A stretch of DNA of 64,000 nt from Gammaproteobacteria bacterium (GCA_036383255.1 DASVOS010000005.1:27671-91670); one strand, 5' to 3'; shown: positions 18,622 through 27,377, counted from the stretch's first letter. Notes: generated by a model not told the origin, from the letters alone. Program-made: numbers and translations.

Positions 18622-20144
18622 CCAGCCTCACGCTCACCGGCGCGGATCTCAAGCTCGCGGACCTGCGGGACTTCGACGTGCGCCGCCCCCAAGCGATACT
18701 CGGCGAGCATGCCCGCCGCGCGATGCAGGCGAGCGTGGACACGGTGCGCAAGGTCATCGACACCAACCAGGTGTGCTACGGCATCAACACCGGCTTCGGC
18801 GCCCTGGCACGCGAGCGCATCTCCCGCGACCGCCTCACGCAGCTCCAGTACAACCTGGTGCGCAGCCACGCCTGCGGCGTGGGCGAGCCGCTGCCGGCAT
18901 CGGTGGTGCGGCGCATCTTGCTGCTCAAGGCCAACAGCCTCGCCATCGGCAACTCCGGCATCCGTCCCGAGGTGGTGGACACGCTCCTCGCGCTGCTCAA
19001 CCACGATGTGTTGCCGGTGATCCCGTCGCAAGGCTCGGTCGGCGCCTCCGGCGATCTCGCACCCCTCGCGCACATGACGCTGGCGCTGATCGGGGAAGGT
19101 GAAGCGATCCACCAGGGCAAGCTGCTGGAGGGCGAAGCGGTGCTGAAGGCCGCCGGCGCGAAGCCGGTGCAGCTCGAAGCCAAGGAGGGGCTGGCACTCC
19201 TGAACGGCACCCAGCTCAGCGCGGCGCTGGCGCTGCAGGGCCTGTTCGGCGCCGAGGCGGCATTGGCCGGGTCTATCGTAATCGGGGCACTGACTGTAGA
19301 AGCCCTGGCCGGCAGCTACAGCCCCTTCGACGCGCGCATCCACAAGGCGCGCAACATGCACGGCCAGATGAAGGTAGCGGAACTGTTCCGCGGCCTGCTC
19401 ACAGGCAGCGACATCTGGAAGAGCCATCAGGGCTGCGACCGCGTGCAGGACCCCTATGCCCTGCGTTGCATGCCGCAGGTGTACGGCGCGGTGTGGGACA
19501 CCCTGAAACACGCCAGCGGCGTGCTGGAGCGCGAGCTCAACAGCGTCTCGGACAACCCGCTGATCTTCGGCGAAGACGTGCTCTCGGGCGGCAACTTCCA
19601 TGCCGAGGCCCTCGCTTTCGTCTCGGACTTCATGGCGGTAGCCGCCACCGAGCTCGGCAACATCTGCGAGCGGCGCATCGACCTCTTGCTGAAGAAGGTG
19701 AATCCGCGCCTGCCCATGTTCCTGGCTCGGGATCCGGGCGTGGAATCGGGCTTCATGATCGCGCACGTCACCGCGGCGGCGCTCACCTCCGAGAACAAGA
19801 CCCTGGCCCATCCGGCCTCGGCTGACACGGTACCCACCTCCGCCGGCCAGGAAGACCACGTGAGCATGGCGCCCTGGGCGGGGGTGAAACTCGGACGGGT
19901 CCTCGCGAACCTGAGCCACATCCTGGCGGTGGAAGCCCTGGCGGCGGCCGAAGCCATCGACCTGCAGCGCCCTTCCCGGACCACCGCCGAGCTCGAACCG
20001 GTGCAGGCGGCTATCCGCCGCCGGGCCCCAGGTACCCAGGGCGACCGGCGGCTGGATGGCGACATCACGCGGCTGGCTGCTGCCCTCTTGGACGGCTCCC
20101 TGCTGGCGGAGTCTGTCCCGGCCTTCACACGGTTAGCGCTCTAA
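18618..20144 (+). CDS. hutH: Histidine ammonia-lyase
   Basis: 508 residues. Deaminates histidine to urocanate. The MIO-forming Ala-Ser-Gly is at residues 143-145 (GSVGASGDLAPLAH), preceded by YGINTGFGALA and followed by LLNGTQLSAALAL, SDNPLIFGEDVLSGGNFHAE and PTSAGQEDHVSMA. It is coupled to hutI by a 4-bp overlap; urocanase (hutU) lies separately at 25132-26802 on the other strand. A hairpin CCGGAC/GTCCGG (20167-20183) follows without a U-run. Confidence 0.97.
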   Translation: MTSLTLTGADLKLADLRDFDVRRPQAILGEHARRAMQASVDTVRKVIDTNQVCYGINTGFGALARERISRDRLTQLQYNLVRSHACGVGEPLPASVVRRILLLKANSLAIGNSGIRPEVVDTLLALLNHDVLPVIPSQGSVGASGDLAPLAHMTLALIGEGEAIHQGKLLEGEAVLKAAGAKPVQLEAKEGLALLNGTQLSAALALQGLFGAEAALAGSIVIGALTVEALAGSYSPFDARIHKARNMHGQMKVAELFRGLLTGSDIWKSHQGCDRVQDPYALRCMPQVYGAVWDTLKHASGVLERELNSVSDNPLIFGEDVLSGGNFHAEALAFVSDFMAVAATELGNICERRIDLLLKKVNPRLPMFLARDPGVESGFMIAHVTAAALTSENKTLAHPASADTVPTSAGQEDHVSMAPWAGVKLGRVLANLSHILAVEALAAAEAIDLQRPSRTTAELEPVQAAIRRRAPGTQGDRRLDGDITRLAAALLDGSLLAESVPAFTRLAL

Positions 20145-20196
20145 GCATTCACCCCGGTTTCTCAAGCCGGACAGGGCGTCCGGACTCGTTCTAGAT

Positions 20197-20238
20197 TTAT
20201 GTCTTAAAACAGACATAACGCCGGTTTTCCTCTATACT
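20197..20238 (+). promoter_or_regulatory. Promoter with overlapping palindromic operator, downstream of hutH
   Basis: CAGACA (20210-20215), 17 bp, TATACT (20233-20238) forms a good sigma70-like promoter. The perfect inverted repeat TTATGTCT-TAAAAC-AGACATAA (20197-20218) overlaps the -35, as a repressor site would. Transcription would start near 20245. Confidence 0.55.
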
Positions 20239-20244
20239 CGTTTT

Positions 20245-20328
20245 GAAGCGTTTAAGACGCCTTCGCGCAACGCGGGGGAGTCCGGGGCCTCTCGTTTTCC
20301 CCCTTTGACGAGAGGCCCCTCTTTTTTG
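20245..20328 (+). ncRNA. Candidate small RNA or terminated leader
   Basis: Between the promoter at 20210-20238 and a strong terminator lie about 84 nt with no good ORF. They can fold into a 5' hairpin (GAAGCGT...ACGCCTTC with a bulged C, 20245-20264), a GC-rich single-stranded middle and the terminator hairpin. It could be a free small RNA or an attenuated leader of the DUF4382 lipoprotein gene that starts 110 bp further on. No similarity to a known RNA family was recognised. Confidence 0.4.
20284..20328 (+). terminator. Strong intrinsic terminator between hutH and the DUF4382 genes
   Basis: GGGGCCTCTCGT (20284-20295) pairs with ACGAGAGGCCCC (20308-20319) and is followed by TCTTTTTT. Confidence 0.9.
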
Positions 20329-20438
20329 CGCGACCCCGGACCTGCGGACAGCGCGTCAACCCCAAGGTAAACTGCGCTGCCCGGCGGTCGTTAACCCCTC
20401 GAGTGACAGTCCCGCCTCGCCCAAGACCTGGAGAATCC

Positions 20439-21311
20439 ATGCTGAACCGGATGCTGAAGATCGCCGCCCTGGCGCTCCCCACCCTATTGCTCGTGAGTTG
20501 CGGCGGCAACACCATCAACGGTGTCAGCTTGGCGATCACCGATGCGCCGTTGGACCTGGCCACCTCGGTCAACATCAGCTTCGCCAAGATCGAGTTCAGC
20601 GGGCCCAAGGTCGCCCCCTTCAAGATCAACATCAAGCCCGCCAGCAGCGTGGATGTGTTCCAGCTCCAGGGCGGCATCTCCGCTACCGTGCTGGCCGGAC
20701 TGCAGGTCACCCCGGGGCATTACACGAACCTGCAGGTGACCCTGGCGGCAGACCCTAACACCGCCCAGTCCAACATCACCCTGCCCGATGGCCTTCACAT
20801 CCTGTATATACCGGCGGGGGTCTCCTCCAAGGTGGACATCCCCATCGATTTCACCATCGCCAGCGGCGGCACGGTGAACCTGACCATGGACGTCGACCTG
20901 CGCAAGTCCATCATCCAGGACCCGGACGACCCGACGAAATACCAGCTGATCCCCTCCATCCGTGCGGTGGAGAACGAGCGCTCCGGCACCATCACCGGGA
21001 GCGTGGACTCCGCGCTCATCACCTGCCTGTCTCCGGCGGTATACGTGTATAGCGGCGACGTCACGCCCACCGACGTGGACATCGACGACCCCACCCACCA
21101 GCAGCCCCTCGGCACCGCACTGGTGGGCCTCAATGCCACCACCGGCAACTACAACTTCACCGTCGGTTTCCTGCCGGTGGGAGACTACACCGTGGCGTTC
21201 ACCTGCCAGTCCACGCTGGACGTCGCGAATCAGCCCAATGACATAAAGTTCGCCTCCGTGACCCACACCTCGGTACAGCCACTGGTCACGAGTTTCATCG
21301 CGCTGCATTGA
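20439..21311 (+). CDS. DUF4382 lipoprotein, copy 1
   Basis: 290 residues. The signal peptide ends in a lipobox, LLLVSC (Cys), followed by GGNTINGVSLAITDAPLD, the typical opening of DUF4382 (LxITDAPxD). Further on are SINFAKIEFSG-like strands, HYTNLQVTLAADP and a C-terminal YNFTVGFLPVGDYTVAFTC, suggesting beta-sandwich folds in an envelope-anchored protein. Function unknown. The ATG at 20439 has GGAGA upstream; the open frame extends 12 codons earlier but without a signal peptide. It is followed 30 bp later by a paralogue, so the two form a tandem pair inserted between hutH and the pxp/hutU genes. Confidence 0.85.
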   Translation: MLNRMLKIAALALPTLLLVSCGGNTINGVSLAITDAPLDLATSVNISFAKIEFSGPKVAPFKINIKPASSVDVFQLQGGISATVLAGLQVTPGHYTNLQVTLAADPNTAQSNITLPDGLHILYIPAGVSSKVDIPIDFTIASGGTVNLTMDVDLRKSIIQDPDDPTKYQLIPSIRAVENERSGTITGSVDSALITCLSPAVYVYSGDVTPTDVDIDDPTHQQPLGTALVGLNATTGNYNFTVGFLPVGDYTVAFTCQSTLDVANQPNDIKFASVTHTSVQPLVTSFIALH

Positions 21312-21341
21312 GCTAGACTCAAGGCAGTAAGGAGACCTGCC

Positions 21342-22208
21342 ATGAAGCACATCCGCATCCTCCTGGCCCTGGGCCTATCGGCGCTCGCCGGCTGCAACGG
21401 CGAGAGCGGCAGTGGGCGCATCGGCATCGACCTCACCGACGCGCCGGCAGACGGCGCCAGCAGCGTGGTGGTGGCCTTCACCGGTGTGCGCGTGAAACCC
21501 GCCGGTGCCGCGGCCATCCAGTACATCTTCCCTCGAAGCGTACAGGTCGACCTCGCCGAGCTGCAGGGTGGCGCCAGCGCGCCCCTGCTGCACAACCTGA
21601 CCCTGCCCGCCGGCCACTATGAATGGCTGGAACTCGAGGTTAGCGCCACGCCAGGCGCGAAGGATTCCTATGTGGTGGATGCGAACGGCAAGCACGGCCT
21701 GGTGCTGGCATCGGGCACCGGCCTGCGGATCGCCGGCGGATTCGACGTCAAGGCCGACGAGAGCAGCCCCTTCATCGTGGACTTCGACGCGCGCCGCTCG
21801 GTACTGCCGCCCGCCAGCGCCTCCAGCGACTTCCGCCTCAGTCCGGTGCTGCGCATGCTGGACGAGCGTGCCGCCGGCAACATCGTCGGCTCGGTGCTGC
21901 CGAGCCTCGCTGCCGCAGCCGGCTGCGTGCCGGTGGTATATGTGTACCGGGGCGACGTGGCTGCTCCGGCAGGCCTGGACAGCTCCGGCTCCGCGCCGCA
22001 GCCCGTGACCGAGGCGCCGGTGAAGCTCGAGACGCGCTTCGGCACCTACCGCTTCACCGCCGCCTATCTCCCGGCAGGGTTCTACACCCTCGCCTTCACC
22101 TGCGATGCGGGGAACGACGATCCCAGCCTCGCAGACGCGGTGAGCTTCGACTCGGTGGGCACGGTGCAGGCCATAGCCGGCAACACCATCCTCACAGCGC
22201 TGCACTAA
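21342..22208 (+). CDS. DUF4382 lipoprotein, copy 2
   Basis: 288 residues. Lipobox ALAGC, then RIGIDLTDAPADGASSVVV, an equivalent of copy 1's opening. It shares the overall plan: HYEWLELEVSA mid-protein, SPFIVDFDARRS, then VPVVYVYRGDV (compare AVYVYSGDV in copy 1) and a C-terminal YRFTAAYLPAGFYTLAFTC followed by a final TALH (compare IALH). It has its own ribosome site (AAGGAGA). Envelope-anchored, function unknown; the pair probably arose by duplication and then diverged considerably. Confidence 0.85.
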   Translation: MKHIRILLALGLSALAGCNGESGSGRIGIDLTDAPADGASSVVVAFTGVRVKPAGAAAIQYIFPRSVQVDLAELQGGASAPLLHNLTLPAGHYEWLELEVSATPGAKDSYVVDANGKHGLVLASGTGLRIAGGFDVKADESSPFIVDFDARRSVLPPASASSDFRLSPVLRMLDERAAGNIVGSVLPSLAAAAGCVPVVYVYRGDVAAPAGLDSSGSAPQPVTEAPVKLETRFGTYRFTAAYLPAGFYTLAFTCDAGNDDPSLADAVSFDSVGTVQAIAGNTILTALH

Positions 22209-22249
22209 GAGAAAGCAAACTCTCTGAGCGTCATGAGCGGGGCAGCAGC

Positions 22250-22711
22250 TTAAGGGCGGCCGGCACCAACGTAGTGCTCGTTCCAGTATCCGGCGTTCAT
22301 CCATGCGCCAGCCACCGGCTTGCCGGTCTCGGGCGCGTGGATGAACCAGCCATCCCCCGTGTAGATCCCCACATGCATCGCCGTCCCGCCGAAGAAGAAC
22401 ACAAGATCGCCGGGTTCGAGGTCCGCGCGCGGCACGCGCCGGGTGTGGTCGTACTGGGCCTGGGCGGTGCGGGGCAGGCTCACGCCCAACCTGCCATAGG
22501 AGTAGTAGACGAGGCCGCTGCAGTCGAAGCCCAGGGGGCTGTGGCCGCCGTAGACGTAGGGCACGCCCACCTGCTGTTCGGCGAGGGCCGTCACCCGCTT
22601 GCCCAGATCCACCTCGCGGGGTGTAGCCGCCACGGCCGCACCGGGCTCCGGCCATTCGGCACAGCCGCCGAGCAGCGAGATCATCATGAGCGTGACCGTG
22701 AGGGTCTTCAC
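22250..22711 (-). CDS. NlpC/P60 family lipoprotein (cell-wall peptidase)
   Basis: 153 residues from a GTG at 22711. The signal peptide ends in a lipobox, SLLGGC, and residues ~45-150 are an NlpC/P60 domain with the catalytic Cys in GFDCSGLVYYSYGRLG, the His in TAMHVGIYTGDGWFIHAP and the third polar residue later. Such enzymes cleave peptide bonds in the stem peptides of peptidoglycan. A GGGGG site precedes the GTG, and TATAAT lies just before it on the same strand. The frame is open upstream into pxpC, but only the GTG start yields a signal peptide at the N-terminus. Confidence 0.88.
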   Translation of the reverse strand: MKTLTVTLMMISLLGGCAEWPEPGAAVAATPREVDLGKRVTALAEQQVGVPYVYGGHSPLGFDCSGLVYYSYGRLGVSLPRTAQAQYDHTRRVPRADLEPGDLVFFFGGTAMHVGIYTGDGWFIHAPETGKPVAGAWMNAGYWNEHYVGAGRP

Positions 22712-22739
22712 GCCCCCATTATATAGAGGGCGCTTCCGG

Positions 22740-23762
22740 CTACTTGCGGATGCGTATGCGCCGCTGTCCATCAGACAGCGCGGCCTGCTTGAGGCTCGCG
22801 TGGGTCCCGGCGAGGCGCATCAGGGCGCGGGCCGCCAGCAGCCCCTCATCCGCCGGGATTATGTCCTGCACGAGTCTCTCCTCCTGTTCGCGGAGTGCCG
22901 CAAGCGCATCGGCACGGCTCACATCCATGAAGCATACCTCCATGCCGGGCGCGAGCTGCGCCAGGCGCGGCAGGTCCGCGCCGATCACTACTGCGATCAC
23001 GGGATAGCCGCCGGTGGTGCCATGGTTGGCGAGCAGCGCGATGGGCTGGCCTGACGATGGCACCTGCAGCGCACCGCTCACCATGCCCATGGAAGGCAGT
23101 TCACCCTCCCATCCACGCGTGAGCGCCTGGCCTTCCAGGCGCACACCGGTGCGGTCGCCCATCTTGGACACCCGGTAGACGGAACTGCGCAGTGCGAGTC
23201 GCGCATCCGGCGTGAACCAATCCTGCTGCGGTCCGGGCAGCGTGCGCAGCCGCACTGACCGCCTGTACTCAGGAGGCGATCGCAGGTACGCGGCCTCTTC
23301 CCTGACTGGCGTCCCGACGGCAAGACGCATGCCCGCCGCGAGCGCCGGCGGCCCGAGCCCCGCGAGGGTATCGCTGGAGCGGCTCCCCAACAGCACCGGC
23401 ATGTCGATGCCGCCGGCCACCGCGAGGTAGCTGCGCCAGCCGGTGAAGATGCGCCCGCAGGCGAGCTCGCTGCCGGCTTTCACCGCCAAGGTCTGGTACA
23501 TGGGGACCGGCGCACCGTCCAACAGCACTTCCATCGCACCCCCGCAGAGGGCCACACGTGAATCGCACGCAAAGCGCAGCGTCGCACCCTCCTCCGTCAT
23601 CTCCAGTCCCGCCGCGCCATCCGGGTTGCCCACCAGACGGTTGGCGACGCGCAGGTCGAAACGGTCGACGGCCCCCGCCTCCGGCACGCCCAGATGCGCA
23701 TGACCCAAGCGCCCAAAGTCCTGGATGGTGGACAGCAGGCCCGGCCGGATGACCTCGATCAT
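22740..23762 (-). CDS. pxpC: 5-oxoprolinase subunit C
   Basis: 340 residues, biotin-dependent carboxyltransferase (KipA/AHS2) family. It opens MIEVIRPGLLSTIQDFGRLGH and has GVPEAGAVDRFDLRVANRLVGN, VALCGGAMEV, RSYLAVAGGID and a C-terminal ANHGTTGGYPVIAVV. With PxpA and PxpB it forms the ATP-dependent 5-oxoprolinase that turns pyroglutamate into glutamate. It overlaps pxpB by 4 bp (ATGA) and is the last gene of pxpA-B-C. Confidence 0.92.
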   Translation of the reverse strand: MIEVIRPGLLSTIQDFGRLGHAHLGVPEAGAVDRFDLRVANRLVGNPDGAAGLEMTEEGATLRFACDSRVALCGGAMEVLLDGAPVPMYQTLAVKAGSELACGRIFTGWRSYLAVAGGIDMPVLLGSRSSDTLAGLGPPALAAGMRLAVGTPVREEAAYLRSPPEYRRSVRLRTLPGPQQDWFTPDARLALRSSVYRVSKMGDRTGVRLEGQALTRGWEGELPSMGMVSGALQVPSSGQPIALLANHGTTGGYPVIAVVIGADLPRLAQLAPGMEVCFMDVSRADALAALREQEERLVQDIIPADEGLLAARALMRLAGTHASLKQAALSDGQRRIRIRK

Positions 23763-24370
23763 GGCGCGGGCCTGAAGCGCACCCGGTCGCCGGGGGCGAG
23801 CAGCGCAGGCACGGCGCGGGCGGCATCGAAGAGCGAGGCATCGCAGCGGCCCAGCAGGTGCCAGCCGCCGGGCGTCGCCTCGGGATAGATGCCGGTGAAT
23901 TCATCGGCCATGGCGACGCTGCCGGCCGGCACGCGGGTGCGGGGATCGGTGCGGCGCGGCAGCTTGAGTCCCGCGTCCAGGCCGGTGAGGTAAGGGAAAC
24001 CCGGCGCGAAGCCCAGGAACGCGACGGTGTAGAGCGGCGCCGCGTGGCGGCGCACCAATTCCGCCGCCTCGATACCGAGCCGCTTCGCGCAGGCAGCGAG
24101 GTCCTCGCCGTGATACCGCACCGTGAACTCGTGCAGGCGGGGTTCCGGCGCAGCCGGCGTTGCGCGCGCGAGTTCCGGCAACCGCGCGGCCAGCGCCTCC
24201 AGGTCCGTGAGCAACGGGTCCGCTTCGACGAGCAGCGACGCCTGGCCTGGCGCCAGTTGCCGCAACCCGGGCAGCGAGGCTCCGAGCAGCGCGCGGCGCA
24301 GGTCCTGGGCCGCGGCGGCGTCCGGGGTCTCGATCAGCAGGGCGCCCTCACCCATGAAACTCGTCTTCAT
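23759..24370 (-). CDS. pxpB: 5-oxoprolinase subunit B
   Basis: 203 residues, KipI/AHS1 family. Motifs: FMGEGALLIE, VRYHGEDL, VAFLGFAPGFPYLTGLD, LPRRTDPRTRVPAGSVAMA, TGIYPEATPGGWHLLGRC and the final PGDRVRFRP. The ATG at 24370 overlaps the pxpA stop by 4 bp, fixing the start; pxpC follows with another 4-bp overlap. Confidence 0.92.
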   Translation of the reverse strand: MKTSFMGEGALLIETPDAAAAQDLRRALLGASLPGLRQLAPGQASLLVEADPLLTDLEALAARLPELARATPAAPEPRLHEFTVRYHGEDLAACAKRLGIEAAELVRRHAAPLYTVAFLGFAPGFPYLTGLDAGLKLPRRTDPRTRVPAGSVAMADEFTGIYPEATPGGWHLLGRCDASLFDAARAVPALLAPGDRVRFRPAP

Positions 24371-25107
24371 GTGAATGCGACGAGCTCGACGCCCGCATCC
24401 AGGAGTGCTTCCCGCAGGGCCGCGGCCATGGCCACCGCGCCCGGTGTGTCGCCGTGCACGCACAGGGAACGTGCCGCGAGCTCGAAAGGCTTGCCGTCCA
24501 CGCTCGGCATCATGCCGCCACGGAGCCAGGCGAGTGCACGGGAGGTGACTTCGCTGACATCGGTAAGCAACGCGCCCGGCTCGCCGCGGGGCTGCAGACG
24601 GCCATCGTCCCGGTAACCCCGGTCGGCGAAGGCCTCCCCCACCGCTTCCACGCCTGCGGCGGCGGCGCGGCGCGCGGCCATGCTGTCCGGCAGGGTGAGG
24701 AGCTTGAGCGCGGGAGAGAAACCCTTGAGCGCGGCGATCACCGCGTCGGCGGTGGCGGGGTCATCCGCCATGCGGTTGTAGAGCGCGCCGTGGGCCTTGA
24801 GATAGCGCACTTCGGCACCCGCGCTGCGGGCGATGGTGGCGAGCCCGTTCAGCTGGCCGGCCACGCTGGTGGCGACCTCGGCAGGCGGCAGGTCCAGGTC
24901 GCGGCGGCCGAAATGCTCGCGATCGGGATAAGAGACATGGGCGCCGATGCGGACGCGGTGCGCAAGGCAGGCCTCCACGGTCCGGCGCATGGTGCCGGGA
25001 TCGCCGGCATGGGCGCCGCAGGCGATGTTGGCGCTGGTGAGGAGCGGGATGAGCGCTGCATCGTCGCCGCACTCCTCCCCCACGTCGGCGTTGAGGTCGA
25101 TGCGCAT
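24367..25107 (-). CDS. pxpA: 5-oxoprolinase subunit A (LamB/YcsF family)
   Basis: 246 residues. Opens MRIDLNADVGEECGDDAAL, with SANIACGAHAGDPGTMR, GAHVSYPDREHFGRR, VRYLKAHGALYNRMADDP, EAFADRGYRDDGRLQPR and CVHGDTPGAV. First gene of the pxpABC unit, 24 bp after hutU on the same strand, so it may be co-transcribed with hutU. Since histidine and 5-oxoproline both end in glutamate, the two pathways may be controlled together (inference). Confidence 0.93.
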   Translation of the reverse strand: MRIDLNADVGEECGDDAALIPLLTSANIACGAHAGDPGTMRRTVEACLAHRVRIGAHVSYPDREHFGRRDLDLPPAEVATSVAGQLNGLATIARSAGAEVRYLKAHGALYNRMADDPATADAVIAALKGFSPALKLLTLPDSMAARRAAAAGVEAVGEAFADRGYRDDGRLQPRGEPGALLTDVSEVTSRALAWLRGGMMPSVDGKPFELAARSLCVHGDTPGAVAMAAALREALLDAGVELVAFT

Positions 25108-25131
25108 GCCGACGCCGCGCTTCAGGTCCGG

Positions 25132-26802
25132 TCAGCGGGTGCCGAACATCGGCAGGTCGAGGCCGCGCTCCCGCGCCACCTCCACCGCCCGTTCGTAGCC
25201 CGCGTCGGCGTGGCGCATCACCCCGGTGCCGGGGTCGTTCACCAGTACCCGCGCCAGGGCCTCCTCCGCGCGTTCGCTGCCGTCAGCCACGATCACCACG
25301 CCCGCGTGCAGCGAGTAGCCCATGCCGACGCCGCCGCCGTGGTGGAAGCTCACCCAGGTGGCGCCGCTCGCGGTGTTGAGCAGCGCATTGAGGATCGGCC
25401 AGTCCGCCACCGCGTCGGTACCGTCCCGCATGCCCTCGGTCTCCCGGTTGGGCGAAGCCACCGAGCCCGAGTCCAGGTGGTCGCGGCCGATGACGATGGG
25501 CGCCTTGAGCTCGCCCTTGCGCACCATCTCGTTGAAGGCGAGGCCGAGGCGATGGCGTTCCTTGTAGCCCAACCAGCAGATGCGGGCCGGCAAGCCCTGG
25601 AACTTGATACGCGCGCGGGCCATGTCCAGCCAGCGGTGCAGGTGCTTCATGTCCGGGAACAGTTCGCGGGCCTTGGCGTCGGTCTTGTAGATGTCCTCCG
25701 GGTCGCCAGAGAGCGCAGCCCAGCGGAACGGCCCCATGCCCTCGCAGAACAGCGGCCTTATATAGAGGGGCACGAAGCCCTTGAAGTCGAAGGCGTTGGT
25801 GACGCCGGCGTCCTGCGCCATGGCACGGATGTTGTTGCCGTAGTCGAAGGTGGGGATGCCCTTCTGCTGCAGGCCGAGCATGGCCCGCACCTGGCGCGCC
25901 ATGGATTGCTTGGCGAGCTCAACGTATTTCTTGGGGTCCGCCTTGCGCAATTCGGCGGCCTTGGCGAGCGAGTAACCCACGGGGATGTAGCCGTTCAGGG
26001 GGTCGTGGGCCGAGGTCTGGTCGGTGACGAGATGAGGCAGGTGATCGCCCTTAAGTATCTCCTCGAACACTTCCGCCGCATTGCCGAGCAGACCCACGGA
26101 TTTGGGCTCGCCCTGCTCCGCCGCCTTCTTGAGGTATGCGATCGCATCCTTGAGGCTCGTGGCCTTGTGGTCCAGGTAACCCGTCGCTAGACGCTTGTCG
26201 ATGCGGCTCTCGTCCACCTCCACCGCCAGGCAGTTCAAGCCTGCGAACACCGCGGCCAGGGGCTGGGCCCCACCCATGCCGCCCAAGCCGCCGGTGAGCA
26301 GCCACTTGCCCGATGCAGAACCCTTGTAATGCTGCCGCACCGCCTCGGCGAAGGTCTCATAGGTGCCCTGCACGATGCCCTGGGATCCGATGTAGATCCA
26401 GGAGCCGGCCGTCATCTGGCCGTACATCATGAGGCCTTTCTTATCCAGCTCGAAGAAGTGGTCCCAGTCGGCCCACTTGCCCACCAGGTTGGAGTTGGCC
26501 AGCAGTACGCGCGGCGCGCCGGCGTGGGTCTTGAACACCCCCACCGGACGGCCGGACTGGATCAGCAGGGTCTCATCGTCCTCCAGGCGCTTGAGGGTCG
26601 CCACGATGGCGTCGAAGCTCTCCCAGTCGCGGGCGGCACGGCCGATGCCGCCGTACACCACCAGTTCCTTGGGGTTCTCGGCCACCTGCGGGTCGAGGTT
26701 GTTATGCAGCATGCGCAGCGCGGCTTCCTGCTGCCAGCCCTTGCAGCTCAGCTTGGATCCGGTGGGCGCGCGGAGCTCGATGTCGCGGAAACGGGTGGCC
26801 AC
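25132..26802 (-). CDS. hutU: Urocanate hydratase
   Basis: 556 residues. Converts urocanate to imidazolonepropionate using tightly bound NAD+. Motifs: [49 protein letters not shown] (NAD binding), [46 protein letters not shown] and [14 protein letters not shown] chose the GTG at 26802 because AGGA lies 7 nt before it; a GTG six codons upstream (26820) abuts the terminator T-run of the gene behind it. It is about 5 kb from hutH and on the opposite strand. Confidence 0.95.
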   Translation of the reverse strand: MATRFRDIELRAPTGSKLSCKGWQQEAALRMLHNNLDPQVAENPKELVVYGGIGRAARDWESFDAIVATLKRLEDDETLLIQSGRPVGVFKTHAGAPRVLLANSNLVGKWADWDHFFELDKKGLMMYGQMTAGSWIYIGSQGIVQGTYETFAEAVRQHYKGSASGKWLLTGGLGGMGGAQPLAAVFAGLNCLAVEVDESRIDKRLATGYLDHKATSLKDAIAYLKKAAEQGEPKSVGLLGNAAEVFEEILKGDHLPHLVTDQTSAHDPLNGYIPVGYSLAKAAELRKADPKKYVELAKQSMARQVRAMLGLQQKGIPTFDYGNNIRAMAQDAGVTNAFDFKGFVPLYIRPLFCEGMGPFRWAALSGDPEDIYKTDAKARELFPDMKHLHRWLDMARARIKFQGLPARICWLGYKERHRLGLAFNEMVRKGELKAPIVIGRDHLDSGSVASPNRETEGMRDGTDAVADWPILNALLNTASGATWVSFHHGGGVGMGYSLHAGVVIVADGSERAEEALARVLVNDPGTGVMRHADAGYERAVEVARERGLDLPMFGTR

Positions 26803-26819
26803 TCGATCATCCTGGTGCA

Positions 26820-26856
26820 CAAAAAGACAGGGCCGGTATTGTACCCGGCCCTGTCT
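26820..26856 (-). terminator. Intrinsic terminator of the small lipoprotein gene
   Basis: On the minus strand AGACAGGGCCGG pairs with CCGGCCCTGTCT around an 8-nt loop and runs into TTTTT. It insulates hutU from the gene at 26879-27202. Confidence 0.9.
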
Positions 26857-26878
26857 GGGTCATTGAACCTGAGGAGCA

Positions 26879-27202
26879 TCAGCCGCCGCTGCTGCTGGCT
26901 CTCGTCTGGGTGTTGTTATTCTGGGCATTGCGTATCGCGTCCTGGGCGGCCTTCCGGCGCGCAGCCGCTTCCTCGGGGGTCATGCAGATGCGCTGTGGCA
27001 GCAGCGAGCCCAGCGGCTTGCTCTCCTCGCACACCAGCTTGGGCTTGGCAGGAGCAGCCTGGGCCGTCGCCGGGGCGGTGCCGCTGGCGGAAGCCGGGGC
27101 AACGCTGCTGCCGGCCGCAGGGGCGGGAGTCTCAGGATTGGAGGCGCAGGCCGCGATCCCGAGGGACAGGGCTAGGCCACAGGCGAGGGCGAACTTGGTC
27201 AT
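26879..27202 (-). CDS. Small lipoprotein, probable target of the BlaI-type repressor
   Basis: 107 residues. Signal peptide with lipobox GIAAC (Cys19), a low-complexity Ala/Pro/Ser linker, then LVCEESKPLGSLLPQRICMT and a charged helical tail (EEAAARRKAAQDAIRNAQ). The C-E...G-S...R-I-C segment resembles the extreme C-terminus of the M56 peptidase encoded divergently (CEPLTGSRVC). I recognise no named function. It has its own promoter (TTGCAA-16 bp-TAAAAT, minus strand) whose start region carries a palindromic operator at 27248-27263, and its own terminator. Confidence 0.8.
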   Translation of the reverse strand: MTKFALACGLALSLGIAACASNPETPAPAAGSSVAPASASGTAPATAQAAPAKPKLVCEESKPLGSLLPQRICMTPEEAAARRKAAQDAIRNAQNNNTQTRASSSGG

Positions 27203-27247
27203 GAGCGGTTTCTCCAGGCTTTTCAGGGCTTACGCCCATGGGGAATC

Positions 27248-27263
27248 TACTAAGTGAATAGTA
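27248..27263. promoter_or_regulatory. BlaI/MecI-type operator 1
   Basis: TACTA-AGTGAA-TAGTA, a 16-bp palindrome with the TACTA/TAGTA arms of Bla/Mec-type boxes. It touches the downstream edge of the -10 of the minus-strand lipoprotein promoter. Confidence 0.7.
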
Positions 27264-27290
27264 TTTTAGCCATCCAGCAGGCTTTTGCAA
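27263..27290 (-). promoter_or_regulatory. Promoter of the small lipoprotein gene
   Basis: Minus strand: TTGCAA (27290-27285), 16 bp, TAAAAT (27268-27263). Four of six and five of six consensus bases match. Confidence 0.6.
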
Positions 27291-27298
27291 GGGGGGTG

Positions 27299-27314
27299 TA
27301 CTAGATTTCTAGTA
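27299..27314. promoter_or_regulatory. BlaI/MecI-type operator 2
   Basis: TACTAG-ATTT-CTAGTA, a perfect 6-bp inverted repeat occupying the -35 position of a TATACT -10 (27322-27327) for the repressor gene. Its centre is 51 bp from operator 1. This fits autoregulation of the repressor-peptidase operon. Confidence 0.75.
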
Positions 27315-27377
27315 GCTGGTCTATACTCAGTCACAGCGCTGCCCCCGGGGCGGCACCTTGCCACAGGGAAATCCGAC

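Noticed and set aside
15233..20144. A complete, self-contained hut operon with its own regulator
   Set aside because: hutU is 5 kb away and no regulator gene is present, so the cluster is only partial.
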